A stretch of 61,173 nt of DNA from Thauera propionica (GCF_002245655.1 NZ_NOIH01000039.1:1-61173), one strand, 5' to 3'. Counted from the stretch's first letter, positions 6,512-14,399 are shown. Program-made: numbers and translations. Notes: a model not told the origin generated them from the letters alone.

Positions 6512-7527
6512 ATGAAAACCAGCACTGCACCGTTACCACCGCTGCGTTCGCTCAAGGTTCTGGACCAGTTGCGTGAGCGAATACGCTACTTGCATTACAG
6601 CTTACGAACCGAACAGGCTTATGTCCACTGGGTTCGTGCCTTCATCCGTTTCCACGGTGTGCGTCACCCGGCAACCTTGGGCAGCAGCGAAGTCGAGGCA
6701 TTCCTGTCCTGGCTGGCGAACGAGTGTAAGGTTTCGGCATCCACACATCGGCAGGCATTCGCAGCCTTGCTGTTCTTCTACGGCAAGGTGCTGTGCGCGG
6801 ATCTGCCTTGGCTTCAGGAGATCGGAAGACCTCGGCCGTCGCGGCGCTTGCCGGTCGTGCTGACCCCGGATGAGGTGGTTCGCATCCTCGGTTTTCTGCA
6901 AGCGGAGCATCGTTTGTTCGCCCAGCTTCTGTATGGAACGGGCATGCGGATCAGCGAGGGTTTGCAACTGCAGGTCAAGGATCTGGATTTCGATCACGGC
7001 ACGATCATCGTGCGGGAGGGCAAGGGCTCCAAGGATCGGGCATTGATGTTGCCCGATAGCTTGGCGCCCGGCCTGCGCGAGCAGCTGGCGCGTGCCCGGG
7101 CATGGTGGCTGAAGGACCAGGCCGAGGGCCGCAGCGGCGTTGCGCTTCCCGACGCCCTTGAGCGGAAGTATCCGCGCGCCGGGCATTCTTGGCCGTGGTT
7201 CTGGGTCTTTGCGCAGCACACGCATTCGACCGACCCACGGAGCGGTGTCGTGCGTCGCCATCATATGTATGACCTGACCTTTCAGCGCGCCTTCAAACGT
7301 GCCGTGGAAGAAGCAGGTGTCGCGAAGCCTGTGCTACACCGCATACCCTGCGCCACTCGTTCGCGACGGCCTTGCTCCGTAGCGGTTTCGACATTCGAAC
7401 CGTGCAGGATCTGCTCGGCCATTCCGACGTCTCCACGACGATGATTTACACGCATGTGCTGAAAGTTGGCGGTGCCGGAGTGCGCTCACCGCTTGATGCG
7501 CTGCCGCCCCTCTCTAGTGAGAGGTAG
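6512..7527 (+). pseudogene. intI1: Class 1 integron integrase intI1, frameshifted
   Basis: Tyrosine recombinase of integrons. The first 272 codons match IntI1 as I remember it almost residue for residue ([26 protein letters not shown]...), including [15 protein letters not shown] (first catalytic Arg) and the integron-specific patch around [17 protein letters not shown]. Between 7331 and 7335 one base appears lost (or two gained), so the frame moves. In the original frame translation ends at 7444 with unrelated residues. In the other frame the genuine C-terminus ([34 protein letters not shown]) continues to TAG 7525-7527. The second Arg, the His and the nucleophilic Tyr all lie after the shift, so the encoded protein should be inactive unless the shift is a sequencing error. 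Confidence 0.9.
6599..6627 (-). promoter_or_regulatory. Cassette promoter Pc (PcW type) inside intI1
   Basis: On the minus strand, -35 TGGACA (6627-6622), 17-bp spacer and -10 TAAGCT (6604-6599). These hexamers are those of the weak class 1 cassette promoter PcW. It points leftward across attI1 into the cassettes. Confidence 0.88.
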
Positions 7528-7627
7528 GGCAGCGCAAGTCAATACTGGCGGATTCACTACCCCTGCGCGAAGGCCATCGGTGCCGCATCGAACGGCCGGT
7601 TGCGGAAAGTCCTCCCTGCGTCCGCTT

Positions 7628-7702
7628 GTGGCCGGACTGAGACTTTCTGCGCCTCCTGCGCGGGAACGCTGCCAACCGACTGCGACCGTCTCAACCCGAG
7701 CC
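7628..7702 (+). repeat. 75-bp dispersed repeat, copy B
   Basis: Second copy of the repeat at 2878-2952, same orientation, with about nine differences. It lies 100 bases after the intI1 stop. The rest of 7528-7804 holds no gene that I recognise. Confidence 0.75.
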
Positions 7703-7804
7703 GGAAGAGAGATTCTTAGTGCTACCGCTTTAGCGTCAGATCCCTGAGTCAAGCTGCCACCCGACACGCAGAAGTCGAGAGTGGCACTTTGGCGTTGCAG
7801 TGAC

Positions 7805-8848
7805 TCAATGTGAATGCCGGTGATGAATGTCCGGAAAGTGTGGATGTTTGTGCACCATCGCCTCATGCCGGTGCCAATGTTCGTGGGGCTCCTCGCCGGT
7901 CCATCCGAAGGCATGCTCGTGCTGGTGGTGATCGTCGTGGACATGCCGATGACTGTGTTCCATAGGCTCGTGCACATGCTCGTGCTCGTGGTGCTCGGTG
8001 AGGTGCAGCCACACGCCCCAGACCATCAGGGCGGAAGCGAGCCAGAATGCCGGTGAGGTCGATTCACCGAGCAGCACAAGGGAAACGGCCGCGCCGATGA
8101 AGGGTGCCGTGGAAAAATAGGCGCCGGTGCGCGCCGTGCCCAGTCCGCGCAACGCCAGCACGAAGAGCACCAGGCTGATGCCGTAGCCCAGCAGGCCGAC
8201 GGCCAGGGTCACGAGCAGGATCGGGCCAGTGGGCAGACTGGCGCCAAGTGCGAACGCCAGCCCTGCATTGACCGAGCCCGCCACCGCACCTTTCGCACCG
8301 GCGATGAACAGCGCATCCGAGGCGGCGACTCTCCGCGTCAGGTTGTTGTCGATGGCCCAGCACAGGCAGGCAGCAACGATGGCGAAGGGCCCGTACCAAT
8401 CGCTCGTCCCCGCATGACGGCCCGACCAGGAGAGCACCACCCCGCCCGCCACGATGGCGAGCATGCCGATCACGATGCGGCGGTCGGCGTTTTCCTTGAA
8501 GACAACCCAGGCGATCACGGCGGTCAGCACCGCTTCGAGGTTGAGCAGCAGTGAAGCCGTCGAGCCGCTGGTGCGCATCAGGCCGAACATCAATGCGAGC
8601 GGCCCGAGTACGCCACCGAAGAAGATCGCGCCAAGCAACCAGGGCCATTCGCCCTCGCCGAGTCCCGAGGGGCGCCAGGAGCGGTCGCGGATCAGCCGTG
8701 CCACAGCCAGCCCGATTCCACTCCCGAGATACAGCAATCCCGCCAACAACCACGGCGACATCTCGCCGACGAGCAGTTTGGCGAACGGGGTACTCGCACC
8801 GAACAAGGCTGCCGCGAGCAGAGCGTGAATGACGTAGATGTTGTTCAT
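7805..8848 (-). CDS. EamA-family (DMT) transporter with His-rich C-terminal tail
   Basis: Inner-membrane transporter of the drug/metabolite superfamily, 347 aa, with two EamA repeats (about residues 5-135 and 148-285) and roughly ten hydrophobic helices. ATG 8848 (MNNIYVIHALLAAALFG) is chosen because the longer frame upstream is not hydrophobic and reads like random sequence. The last 60 residues are extraordinary: more than 20 His in motifs such as HHEHEHVHEP and HSHRHVHDDHHQHEH, a probable metal-binding tail on the cytoplasmic or periplasmic face. It is the last gene of a leftward run starting at cadR, so metal or thiol export is a reasonable guess. The substrate is unknown. Confidence 0.85.
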   Translation of the reverse strand: MNNIYVIHALLAAALFGASTPFAKLLVGEMSPWLLAGLLYLGSGIGLAVARLIRDRSWRPSGLGEGEWPWLLGAIFFGGVLGPLALMFGLMRTSGSTASLLLNLEAVLTAVIAWVVFKENADRRIVIGMLAIVAGGVVLSWSGRHAGTSDWYGPFAIVAACLCWAIDNNLTRRVAASDALFIAGAKGAVAGSVNAGLAFALGASLPTGPILLVTLAVGLLGYGISLVLFVLALRGLGTARTGAYFSTAPFIGAAVSLVLLGESTSPAFWLASALMVWGVWLHLTEHHEHEHVHEPMEHSHRHVHDDHHQHEHAFGWTGEEPHEHWHRHEAMVHKHPHFPDIHHRHSH

Positions 8849-8939
8849 GACCTCGCCAGATCCGGCAGGCCTCCCAAATAACGGGGCACGCTGAACGCGG
8901 TCGCATCCATTGTGCCCCCAGCGCTGTGCCAGCAGCCAG

Positions 8940-9596
8940 TTACGGGCGCGACGTGGCGACCTCCTCGGCCACCAGGCGTGCCAGTTGCTCAGGACCGAAG
9001 CTCGGCAGGCTGCGTCCATTGACCAAGAAGGTGGGGGTCTTGCTCACCTGCAGGGCGGTCAGGTCCTCGACGTCCTGCGCGATCACTGCCTGGATCTCGG
9101 GCGTCTCCATGTCCTGCCGGGCGCGCCCCATATCCAGGCCGACGCGCGCGGCCGCTTCGAAGGCGAGATCGAGATTGGGAGCCGCATGGTCCGCCCACTG
9201 CGGCTGCGCGGCCAGCAGCGCCTCGAGCACCGGGGTGTAGAGCCCTTGCTTGCGTGCCGCCTCCATCAGCTTCACCACTTGGTCCGAGCCGTGGTGGAAG
9301 GGCGCATAGCGCAGCGCGAGGCGGACCTTGCCCGGATGCTGGGCCATGATCTGCTTGACGAGCGGATAGAAGGCGCGGCACGTCTCGCAGGCGGGGTCGA
9401 AGAACTCGACGATGGTGACCGGCGCGTTCTGCGGCCCGATGATCGGGGTGTGCATCCGCACGAGGCGGCTTGCTTCCACGGCGACGCGCGTGTCCAGCTC
9501 GGCCTGCGTGCGATCACGGTAGGCATCCATGCCGAAGTAGAAGGCCAGTCCGAGGATCAGCAGCACGGCGAGTGTCAGCAGTTTTCGTGTGTTCAT
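8940..9596 (-). CDS. DsbA-like thioredoxin-fold protein
   Basis: Membrane-anchored or secreted thiol-disulfide protein of 218 aa. Residues 5-21 form a signal anchor (KLLTLAVLLILGLAFYFG). The active site is C70-E-T-C73 in EFFDPACETCRAFYP, followed by a long helical insertion and the cis-Pro loop SKTPTFLVNG (about 190), all typical of DsbA/DsbG-type thioredoxins. ATG 9596 overlaps the stop of dsbB by four bases (ATGA), so the two are translationally coupled and probably act as an oxidase pair: DsbB would reoxidise this protein. The unusual CETC motif differs from the CPHC of classical DsbA. Confidence 0.87.
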   Translation of the reverse strand: MNTRKLLTLAVLLILGLAFYFGMDAYRDRTQAELDTRVAVEASRLVRMHTPIIGPQNAPVTIVEFFDPACETCRAFYPLVKQIMAQHPGKVRLALRYAPFHHGSDQVVKLMEAARKQGLYTPVLEALLAAQPQWADHAAPNLDLAFEAAARVGLDMGRARQDMETPEIQAVIAQDVEDLTALQVSKTPTFLVNGRSLPSFGPEQLARLVAEEVATSRP

Positions 9597-10018
9597 GTAC
9601 GGGGCCTTATCAGATAGATCGTCAGGGCGGCGGCGATGGCGAAGAAGGCCGCCAGCGACAGCCATGGAATCTGGATGTCGCCAAGGATGACCAGGGCCTG
9701 CTGGCTGCACGAGGGGCCGGTGCCACAAGGCACCCACCACTGCGGCACCCAGCCGGCAATCAGCGCGCTGTGATAGGCCGCGAGGGCGAGGCCAGCCAGC
9801 GCGAACGGCATCGCATACACCGCGCCGCGCCGGTCCTCGGTGAACACGGCCATGCCCAGGATGATGGCAAGCGGGAACATTGCGATGCGCTGGTACCAGC
9901 ACAGCACGCAGGGCGTCATACCCATCACCTCACCGATGAAGAGCGCGCCGAGCGTGGATATCAGGGCCACCGCCCAGGCGACCATCAGCCACCACCATTG
10001 GGTTCGTTTGTCTTGCAT
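9593..10018 (-). CDS. dsbB: DsbB-family disulfide bond formation protein
   Basis: Quinone-linked inner-membrane oxidase of periplasmic thiols, 141 aa, with four membrane helices. The two essential Cys pairs are visible: C37-V-L-C40 in TPCVLCWYQRI and C98...C104 in VPCGTGPSCSQQ. It is shorter than E. coli DsbB, in line with the compact DsbB of dsbA/dsbB cassettes in mobile elements. ATG 10018 is used; a longer frame adds non-conserved residues. Its partner is the overlapping DsbA-like gene. Confidence 0.9.
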   Translation of the reverse strand: MQDKRTQWWWLMVAWAVALISTLGALFIGEVMGMTPCVLCWYQRIAMFPLAIILGMAVFTEDRRGAVYAMPFALAGLALAAYHSALIAGWVPQWWVPCGTGPSCSQQALVILGDIQIPWLSLAAFFAIAAALTIYLIRPRT

Positions 10019-10154
10019 CGAGTCGGTCTCAAGGTTTGGCTCCCGGGCTACGGGAGGTGCGGCATCCCCAGGCGTGCAGAGAAGTCCGCAATGGAGCACG
10101 CCGCCGCGACAGCGCGGTGCGTGCTCGACGAGAGAAGCAAAGGGGGGCTGCCGC

Positions 10155-10493
10155 TCAGGCAGCGCGGCGCCACTTGGGGCGTTCAGGCTCGGCCACCGGT
10201 GCCGAAGCGAGGCTATCCTGCACGGTGTCGACGAGAACCTGGCCCGCTCCTGTCAGCGGCAGGCGGCCTGCATCCAGCAGCACCGCGCCCGCCAGGACCT
10301 GGCAGAAGGCGCAGTCGGTGTGAAGCCTGCCCTCCTTGCCGATATCGCCTTCATCCATCTGGCAGGCATGCGGAGGGTGGTCGCCATGGCTGGTCGCGAG
10401 TCCACTCGACTGAAGGCAATACGCCTCCACGCCCGCCGAGGCGAACTGGAGCGGTACGAGCAGCAGGAGCAGGATGGCAAACCAATGGCGCAT
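10155..10493 (-). CDS. CzcI-like periplasmic metal-responsive protein
   Basis: Small exported protein of 112 aa. Signal peptide MRHWFAILLLLLVPLQFASAG, then a His/Cys-rich stretch (SHGDHPPHACQMDEGD), the block LHTDCAFCQVLAGAVL and a C-terminus ending ERPKWRRAA. This is the layout of CzcI, the small protein beside cobalt-zinc-cadmium efflux genes in betaproteobacteria; its role there is modulatory and poorly known. It lies between cadR and dsbB in the same direction. ATG 10493 is chosen because it starts the signal peptide. Confidence 0.65.
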   Translation of the reverse strand: MRHWFAILLLLLVPLQFASAGVEAYCLQSSGLATSHGDHPPHACQMDEGDIGKEGRLHTDCAFCQVLAGAVLLDAGRLPLTGAGQVLVDTVQDSLASAPVAEPERPKWRRAA

Positions 10494-10569
10494 GGACGGC
10501 GATTCTAACCGCAGGAAGGAGACAGACGCCGCCATCGCAACCATGAACGAACCTGCTCAGGCCTGTACA

Positions 10570-11004
10570 TCACTGCGGACGCTCTGCGTGGCACACGCAG
10601 GCACCGCCCAGCGTCGGTGCTTCGAGCTCATGCAGGATGCCGCATTGTGCAGCACGATCCGGGGCGCCGCACTGGCTGCGCAGGGCAACGAGTTGGTCTT
10701 CGAGCGTGCGCAGGCTGTCGAGGCGTGCGCGGACCCGGGCGAGTTGAGTGTCGATGAGCGTGTTCACCTCTGCGCACTCGGCAGACGGATCGTCCACAAA
10801 GCGCAGCAGCCGCGCGACGTCGGCCAGGGCAATGTCCAGCGCCCGGCAGTGACGAATGAAGGCCAGGCGCTCGAGATGCATCCCCGCGTAGGCCCGATAG
10901 CCGTTGTGGCTGCGGGCAGGCGCGGGCAGCAGCCCGATCCGCTCGTAGTAGCGGATGGTCTCGACCTCGACGTGGGCCGCTTTGGCCAATTCACCGATCT
11001 TCAT
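10570..11004 (-). CDS. cadR: CadR/PbrR-type MerR-family metal regulator
   Basis: A 144-aa MerR regulator. The winged HTH is MKIGELAKAAHVEVETIRYYERIGLLP, followed by the dimerisation helix. Metal-binding Cys are at C77 (SAECAEV), C112 and C121 (RSQCGAPDRAAQCG), the positions used for Cd(II)/Pb(II) sensing in CadR, with further Cys at the tail (GACVCHAE). ATG 11004 fits the conserved start of the family. It is divergent from the CDF gene, with a MerR-type operator between them, so it probably activates the exporter in response to cadmium, lead or zinc. Confidence 0.88.
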   Translation of the reverse strand: MKIGELAKAAHVEVETIRYYERIGLLPAPARSHNGYRAYAGMHLERLAFIRHCRALDIALADVARLLRFVDDPSAECAEVNTLIDTQLARVRARLDSLRTLEDQLVALRSQCGAPDRAAQCGILHELEAPTLGGACVCHAERPQ

Positions 11005-11045
11005 CACGGCTTCTCCGCATTGCGGCGTGTCGTCAGCATAGCCCG

Positions 11046-11076
11046 TTGACCCTGTAGCGGCTACAGGGTGTGTCAT
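11046..11076 (+). promoter_or_regulatory. MerR-type promoter/operator for the CDF gene
   Basis: -35 TTGACC (11046-11051), -10 TGTCAT (11071-11076) and the over-long 19-bp spacer typical of MerR-activated promoters. A perfect palindrome ACCCTGTAG-CGG-CTACAGGGT (11049-11069) fills the spacer, as the CadR/PbrR binding site should. Confidence 0.87.
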
Positions 11077-11113
11077 GCACGCCTGACCCTCTTCCCGCCA
11101 ACAGGAGAATGCC

Positions 11114-11743
11114 ATGTCTGGTTGTTGTTCCCATTCCGCCTGCGATGCCAGCGCGGCGAGCCCACGTTTCCGCCAGGCATTGTGGATCGCCTTGATCGTC
11201 AACGCGGCGATGTTCGTGGTCGAATTCGTCGCCGGCCTCGCTGCCGGCTCGGTCGCCCTATGGGCCGACGCCCTCGATTTCGCCGGCGACGCCGCCAACT
11301 ACGCGCTGTCGCTGACCGTGCTGTCGTGGGGGTTGATGTGGCGGGCGCGCGCGGCCCTGCTCAAGGGTGTGGCGATGGCGCTGTTCGGCGCCGTCGTGAT
11401 GGCGCGCGCCCTGTGGGCGTTCCAGCACGGCGTTTCGCCGGAGCCGCTGACCATGGGCGCCGTCGGGGTGCTCGCGCTGCTCGCCAATGCGGGGGTGGCG
11501 CTGATGCTCTATCGCTTCCGCGCGGGTGACGCGAACATGCGGTCGGTGTGGCTATGCAGCCGCAATGATGCCATCGGCAATCTCGCGGTCATCCTCGCGG
11601 CGGCAGGCGTCTTCGGTACCGGCAGCGCCGTGCCGGACCTCATCGTCGCACTGGTGATGTCGGGACTCGCGCTGTGGTCGGGATTGCTCATCATCGCCCA
11701 CGCCCGACGCGACATGGCCGATTCGGAACAGGTTCACCCCTAA
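11114..11743 (+). CDS. Cation diffusion facilitator (CDF) metal exporter
   Basis: Inner-membrane metal/proton antiporter of 209 aa with six hydrophobic helices. Helix II carries D55-F-A-G-D59 in WADALDFAGDAANYAL, and helix V carries SRNDAIGNLAVI, the metal-site motifs of the family. The N-terminus is Cys/His rich (MSGCCSHSACDAS). It ends soon after helix VI, so it lacks the usual cytoplasmic C-terminal domain and belongs to the short CDFs found beside cadR. The MerR-type promoter lies directly upstream and the RBS is in CAACAGGAGAATGCC. Confidence 0.87.
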   Translation: MSGCCSHSACDASAASPRFRQALWIALIVNAAMFVVEFVAGLAAGSVALWADALDFAGDAANYALSLTVLSWGLMWRARAALLKGVAMALFGAVVMARALWAFQHGVSPEPLTMGAVGVLALLANAGVALMLYRFRAGDANMRSVWLCSRNDAIGNLAVILAAAGVFGTGSAVPDLIVALVMSGLALWSGLLIIAHARRDMADSEQVHP

Positions 11744-11758
11744 GACCAAGCGCACTAT

Positions 11759-11795
11759 TTGCAAACATACGCACGCTTGTTAGAGTGTGCGTATG
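11759..11795 (+). promoter_or_regulatory. Promoter and palindromic operator of the ArsR-rhodanese operon
   Basis: Perfect inverted repeat CATACGCAC (11766-11774) / GTGCGTATG (11787-11795). Its right arm contains the ATG at 11793. A possible -35 TTGCAA (11759-11764) and -10 TAGAGT (11781-11786), 16 apart, would start transcription near the ATG, giving a leaderless message. A dimeric ArsR repressor on this palindrome would block its own promoter. Confidence 0.65.
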
Positions 11796-12452
11796 AAGAA
11801 CAACATCACCAAATCCTCCCTTTACGAACACGTCGCCCGCATCGGCAAGGCGCTGTCCAGCCCGAAGCGGCTCGAGCTGATCGAACTGCTCGCCCAGGGC
11901 GAGAAGACGGTGGAGACGCTCGCCCAGCAGGCACGCATCGACATGCGGCTGGCGAGCGCCCACCTAAAGGCGCTGCGTGAGGCGCGCCTGGTGGAGAACC
12001 GCCGCGAGGGCAAATTCATCCATTACCGCCTGAGCGGACAGGACGTCGCCGAGTTGTGGCTCAACGTCCGCGACGTGGCCGAGGCGCATCTGCTGGAACT
12101 GCGCCTCGCGCTCGAACAGATGAGCGCTGCACCCGACCTGCTCAGCGCGGAGAGTCGCGATTCCCTGCTCGCGAAAGCGCGCAGCGGTGACATCGTGGTC
12201 ATCGACGTACGGCCCGAATCCGAGTACGCGGCGGGTCACCTGCCCTTCGCGCGCTCGATACCGCTCGGCGAACTGGAAAAGCGCCTGGCCGAGCTGCCGG
12301 CCAGCAAGGAAGTGGTCGCCTATTGTCGCGGGCCCTTCTGCCTGATGTCCGACGAGGCAGTCGCCTTGCTGCGCAAGCGCGGCTTCAACGCCCACAAGAT
12401 CACCGACGGCGTCATCGAATGGCAGGCGGGCGGGCTGCCTGTCGAGCGCTGA
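11793..12452 (+). CDS. ArsR-family regulator fused to a rhodanese domain
   Basis: A 219-aa fusion. Residues about 5-90 are an ArsR/SmtB winged HTH (ALSSPKRLELIELLAQGEKTVETLA..., SAHLKALREARLVENRREGKFIHYRL). Residues 125-217 are a rhodanese domain with the loop VVAYCRGPFCLMSDEA, whose first Cys is the sulfur acceptor. No Cys is seen in the HTH part, so sensing probably occurs through persulfidation of the rhodanese Cys. Proteins of this build are linked to sulfide or sulfane-sulfur response. ATG 11793 is preferred over an in-frame GTG six bases earlier because it lies at the palindrome and fits a leaderless start. Confidence 0.88.
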   Translation: MKNNITKSSLYEHVARIGKALSSPKRLELIELLAQGEKTVETLAQQARIDMRLASAHLKALREARLVENRREGKFIHYRLSGQDVAELWLNVRDVAEAHLLELRLALEQMSAAPDLLSAESRDSLLAKARSGDIVVIDVRPESEYAAGHLPFARSIPLGELEKRLAELPASKEVVAYCRGPFCLMSDEAVALLRKRGFNAHKITDGVIEWQAGGLPVER

Positions 12453-12500
12453 TCCATTCAACCTCCACCACAACAAACGACACAAGCGAGGAGACATCGC

Positions 12501-12941
12501 ATGAGAAGTATCGGATTCACCCTGCTGGGCGCCCTGTTCAGCCTGTCGGCAGTCGCGGCCGACGTATCGATGGCCGTATCCGGCGCCCAGACCGCCGCCG
12601 GCCAGAAGGTGCTGACCTTCATCGCCAAGGATCCGCCCGGGCAGCGCTGCAACGGCAACCTGCAGGTGGCGGCCGAGATCGCCAACACCTACCGCGTGCC
12701 CATCCAGTTGCTGCCCTCCAGCCTGGCGCAGGGACTGCCCGCGCCGGCCGTGTTCTACGGCAACCAGCTGATCGTCGCCGACGGCAAGGAACACAACGGC
12801 GCGGCCAGCTACCAGATCGTCGCCGACGTGCTCGATCTGGAAGGCGTCGCGAAGCAGGACAAGTCCGGCCTGCTGTTCCAGGACACCGTGCGCAGTGACT
12901 TCGACGCCCTGAAGGCCACCATCAAGTCGGGCGGCAAGTAA
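12501..12941 (+). CDS. Exported protein of the sulfur operon, unknown function
   Basis: A 146-aa protein with a signal peptide (MRSIGFTLLGALFSLSAVAAD, cut near residue 20). The mature part begins with a short segment, then KVLTFIAKDPPGQRCNGNLQVAAEIANTYRVPIQLLP and LPAPAVFYGNQLIVADG, which look like a thioredoxin-like fold with a single Cys and a cis-Pro-like PAP. No name can be given. RBS GAGGAG upstream; 48 bases after the ArsR-rhodanese gene and before a DsrE-like gene, so it is part of the operon and likely periplasmic. Confidence 0.75.
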   Translation: MRSIGFTLLGALFSLSAVAADVSMAVSGAQTAAGQKVLTFIAKDPPGQRCNGNLQVAAEIANTYRVPIQLLPSSLAQGLPAPAVFYGNQLIVADGKEHNGAASYQIVADVLDLEGVAKQDKSGLLFQDTVRSDFDALKATIKSGGK

Positions 12942-12966
12942 TCCCATCGATTGGCGGGAGTCAATC

Positions 12967-13308
12967 ATGAACACGCTTTTCATCCTCAACGACGGCCCCT
13001 ACGGTACCGTGCGCAGCTACAACGGCCTGCGTCTGGCACGTGCACTGGGCAAACTTCACGGCGAGACCGTGCGCGTTTTCCTGATGGGGGATGCGGTGGC
13101 CTGTGCCAAGGTCGGGCAGAAGGTGCCCGAGGGCTACTACAACGCCGGCGACATGGTGGGCATGGTCGGGGGCGAGGTGGCCCTGTGCGGCACCTGCATG
13201 GACGCGCGCGGCCTCGGTGACGGTGAGCTGGTCGACAACGCCCGCCGCAGCACACTGAAGGAACTGGCGGAATGGACGGCCGCCGCCGACAAGGTGCTGG
13301 TGTTCTGA
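12967..13308 (+). CDS. DsrE/DsrF-like sulfur-relay family protein
   Basis: A 113-aa protein of the DsrE/TusD fold: LFILNDGPYGTVRSYNGLRLARAL, then VRVFLMGDAVACAKVGQK and VALCGTCMDARGL. Cys in the second and third blocks are in the places used for sulfur transfer in this family. Known relatives pass persulfide sulfur between proteins. A clear RBS (GGCGGGAG) precedes ATG 12967. Cytoplasmic, no signal peptide. Flanked by rhodanese-type genes, it fits a sulfur-trafficking role. Confidence 0.83.
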   Translation: MNTLFILNDGPYGTVRSYNGLRLARALGKLHGETVRVFLMGDAVACAKVGQKVPEGYYNAGDMVGMVGGEVALCGTCMDARGLGDGELVDNARRSTLKELAEWTAAADKVLVF

Positions 13309-13354
13309 TCGTTCCCACACATGACAAGCAGACGAACACACGGAGACAAACCAC

Positions 13355-13807
13355 ATGCCCTTCAAGCTGATCGGCGCGACCGCCGTAGCCCTGGCCATCA
13401 TCGCCTCACCCGCTATCGCTAACGCGCAGGCCGTCGACGAGATGGCCGGCTACCTGGATTTCGTCGAGTACGGCGGCGGCGTCATCTTCGCCGAGCAGAT
13501 TCCGCCTGAGGACTGGCCGCGTTTTCACGTGATCGATGCGCGCGATGCGGGCCAGTTCGCCAGGGAGCACCTCCCCGGCGCAGTCAATCTGGAATGGCGC
13601 CGCGTGCTTGCCGAGCGCGACAGCATCCCGCGCGACAAGCCGGTGCTGATCTACTGCAACACCGGCAGCCTGTCGGCCCAGGCCGGCTTCGCGTTGCGCG
13701 TCGCCGGCTACGAGAACGTGCGCATTCTGCAGGGCGGATTCGAGGAGTGGAAGGCCAAAGGCGGTTTCGACGCGGCGAGCAAGGCGACGGGCCAGGCCAA
13801 GCACTGA
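13355..13807 (+). CDS. Periplasmic rhodanese-like protein
   Basis: A 150-aa single-domain rhodanese with a signal peptide (MPFKLIGATAVALAIIASPAIANAQ). The domain shows FHVIDARDAGQFAREHLPGAVNLEW and the catalytic loop IYCNTGSLSAQAG, with Cys as sulfur acceptor, then GYENVRILQGGFEEWKAKGG. RBS ACGGAGAC before ATG 13355. It would handle sulfane sulfur in the periplasm, complementing the cytoplasmic DsrE-like protein and the sensing rhodanese of this operon. Confidence 0.87.
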   Translation: MPFKLIGATAVALAIIASPAIANAQAVDEMAGYLDFVEYGGGVIFAEQIPPEDWPRFHVIDARDAGQFAREHLPGAVNLEWRRVLAERDSIPRDKPVLIYCNTGSLSAQAGFALRVAGYENVRILQGGFEEWKAKGGFDAASKATGQAKH

Positions 13808-13814
13808 GGCGTTC

Positions 13815-14399
13815 ATGAAAGGGCGCGAGAGCGGCATGCCGGACGAGGCCTATTGGGCCTCGTTCTTTGATCCTCACACTGTGCTGGATCGGCTCCGGTT
13901 GCCGCAAAACAGCAGCTGTAATGTGCTCGAGTTTGGCTGCGGCTACGGCACGTTCACCTTGCCAGCGGCAAGCCGCACGCGTGGCAGGGTGACTGCGCTC
14001 GATATCGAGCCGGAGATGGTCAGCCTTGTCGCGCAACGAGCACAAGCCGCAGGACTGGTGAATGTCCATGCCGAGGTGCGCGACTTCGTCGAGCACGGTA
14101 CGGGTGTGTCAGCTGGTTCGCAGGGGCACGTCATGGTCTTCAACCTGCTGCACATCGAAGACCCGCTGGCCCTGCTGCGCGAAACCCACCGCACCCTTCA
14201 ACCCGGCGGCACGCTGTCGGTGATTCACTGGCGCAGCGACATCGAAACACCACGTGGGCCGCCACTGGCTATCCGACCCCGACCGGAACAATGTGCAAGC
14301 TGGTTGACTTGGTCTGGATTCGGTCCAGTCGTTCAAGTGGAGCTCGCAGCCGCTGCACCGTATCACTTCGGGATTCTGGCAACGCGTGCAGCAGACTGA
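13815..14399 (+). CDS. Class I SAM-dependent methyltransferase
   Basis: A 194-aa methyltransferase, seven bases after the rhodanese gene and last in the operon. Motif I is VLEFGCGYGTFTLPAA (about residues 37-52), motif II ALDIEPEMVSLVAQRA, motif IV VMVFNLLHIEDPLALLRE and the post-motif HRTLQPGGTLSVIHW. The substrate is unknown. Given the operon, methylation of a sulfur, tellurium or arsenic species is possible, but nothing in the sequence proves it. Confidence 0.85.
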   Translation: MKGRESGMPDEAYWASFFDPHTVLDRLRLPQNSSCNVLEFGCGYGTFTLPAASRTRGRVTALDIEPEMVSLVAQRAQAAGLVNVHAEVRDFVEHGTGVSAGSQGHVMVFNLLHIEDPLALLRETHRTLQPGGTLSVIHWRSDIETPRGPPLAIRPRPEQCASWLTWSGFGPVVQVELAAAAPYHFGILATRAAD

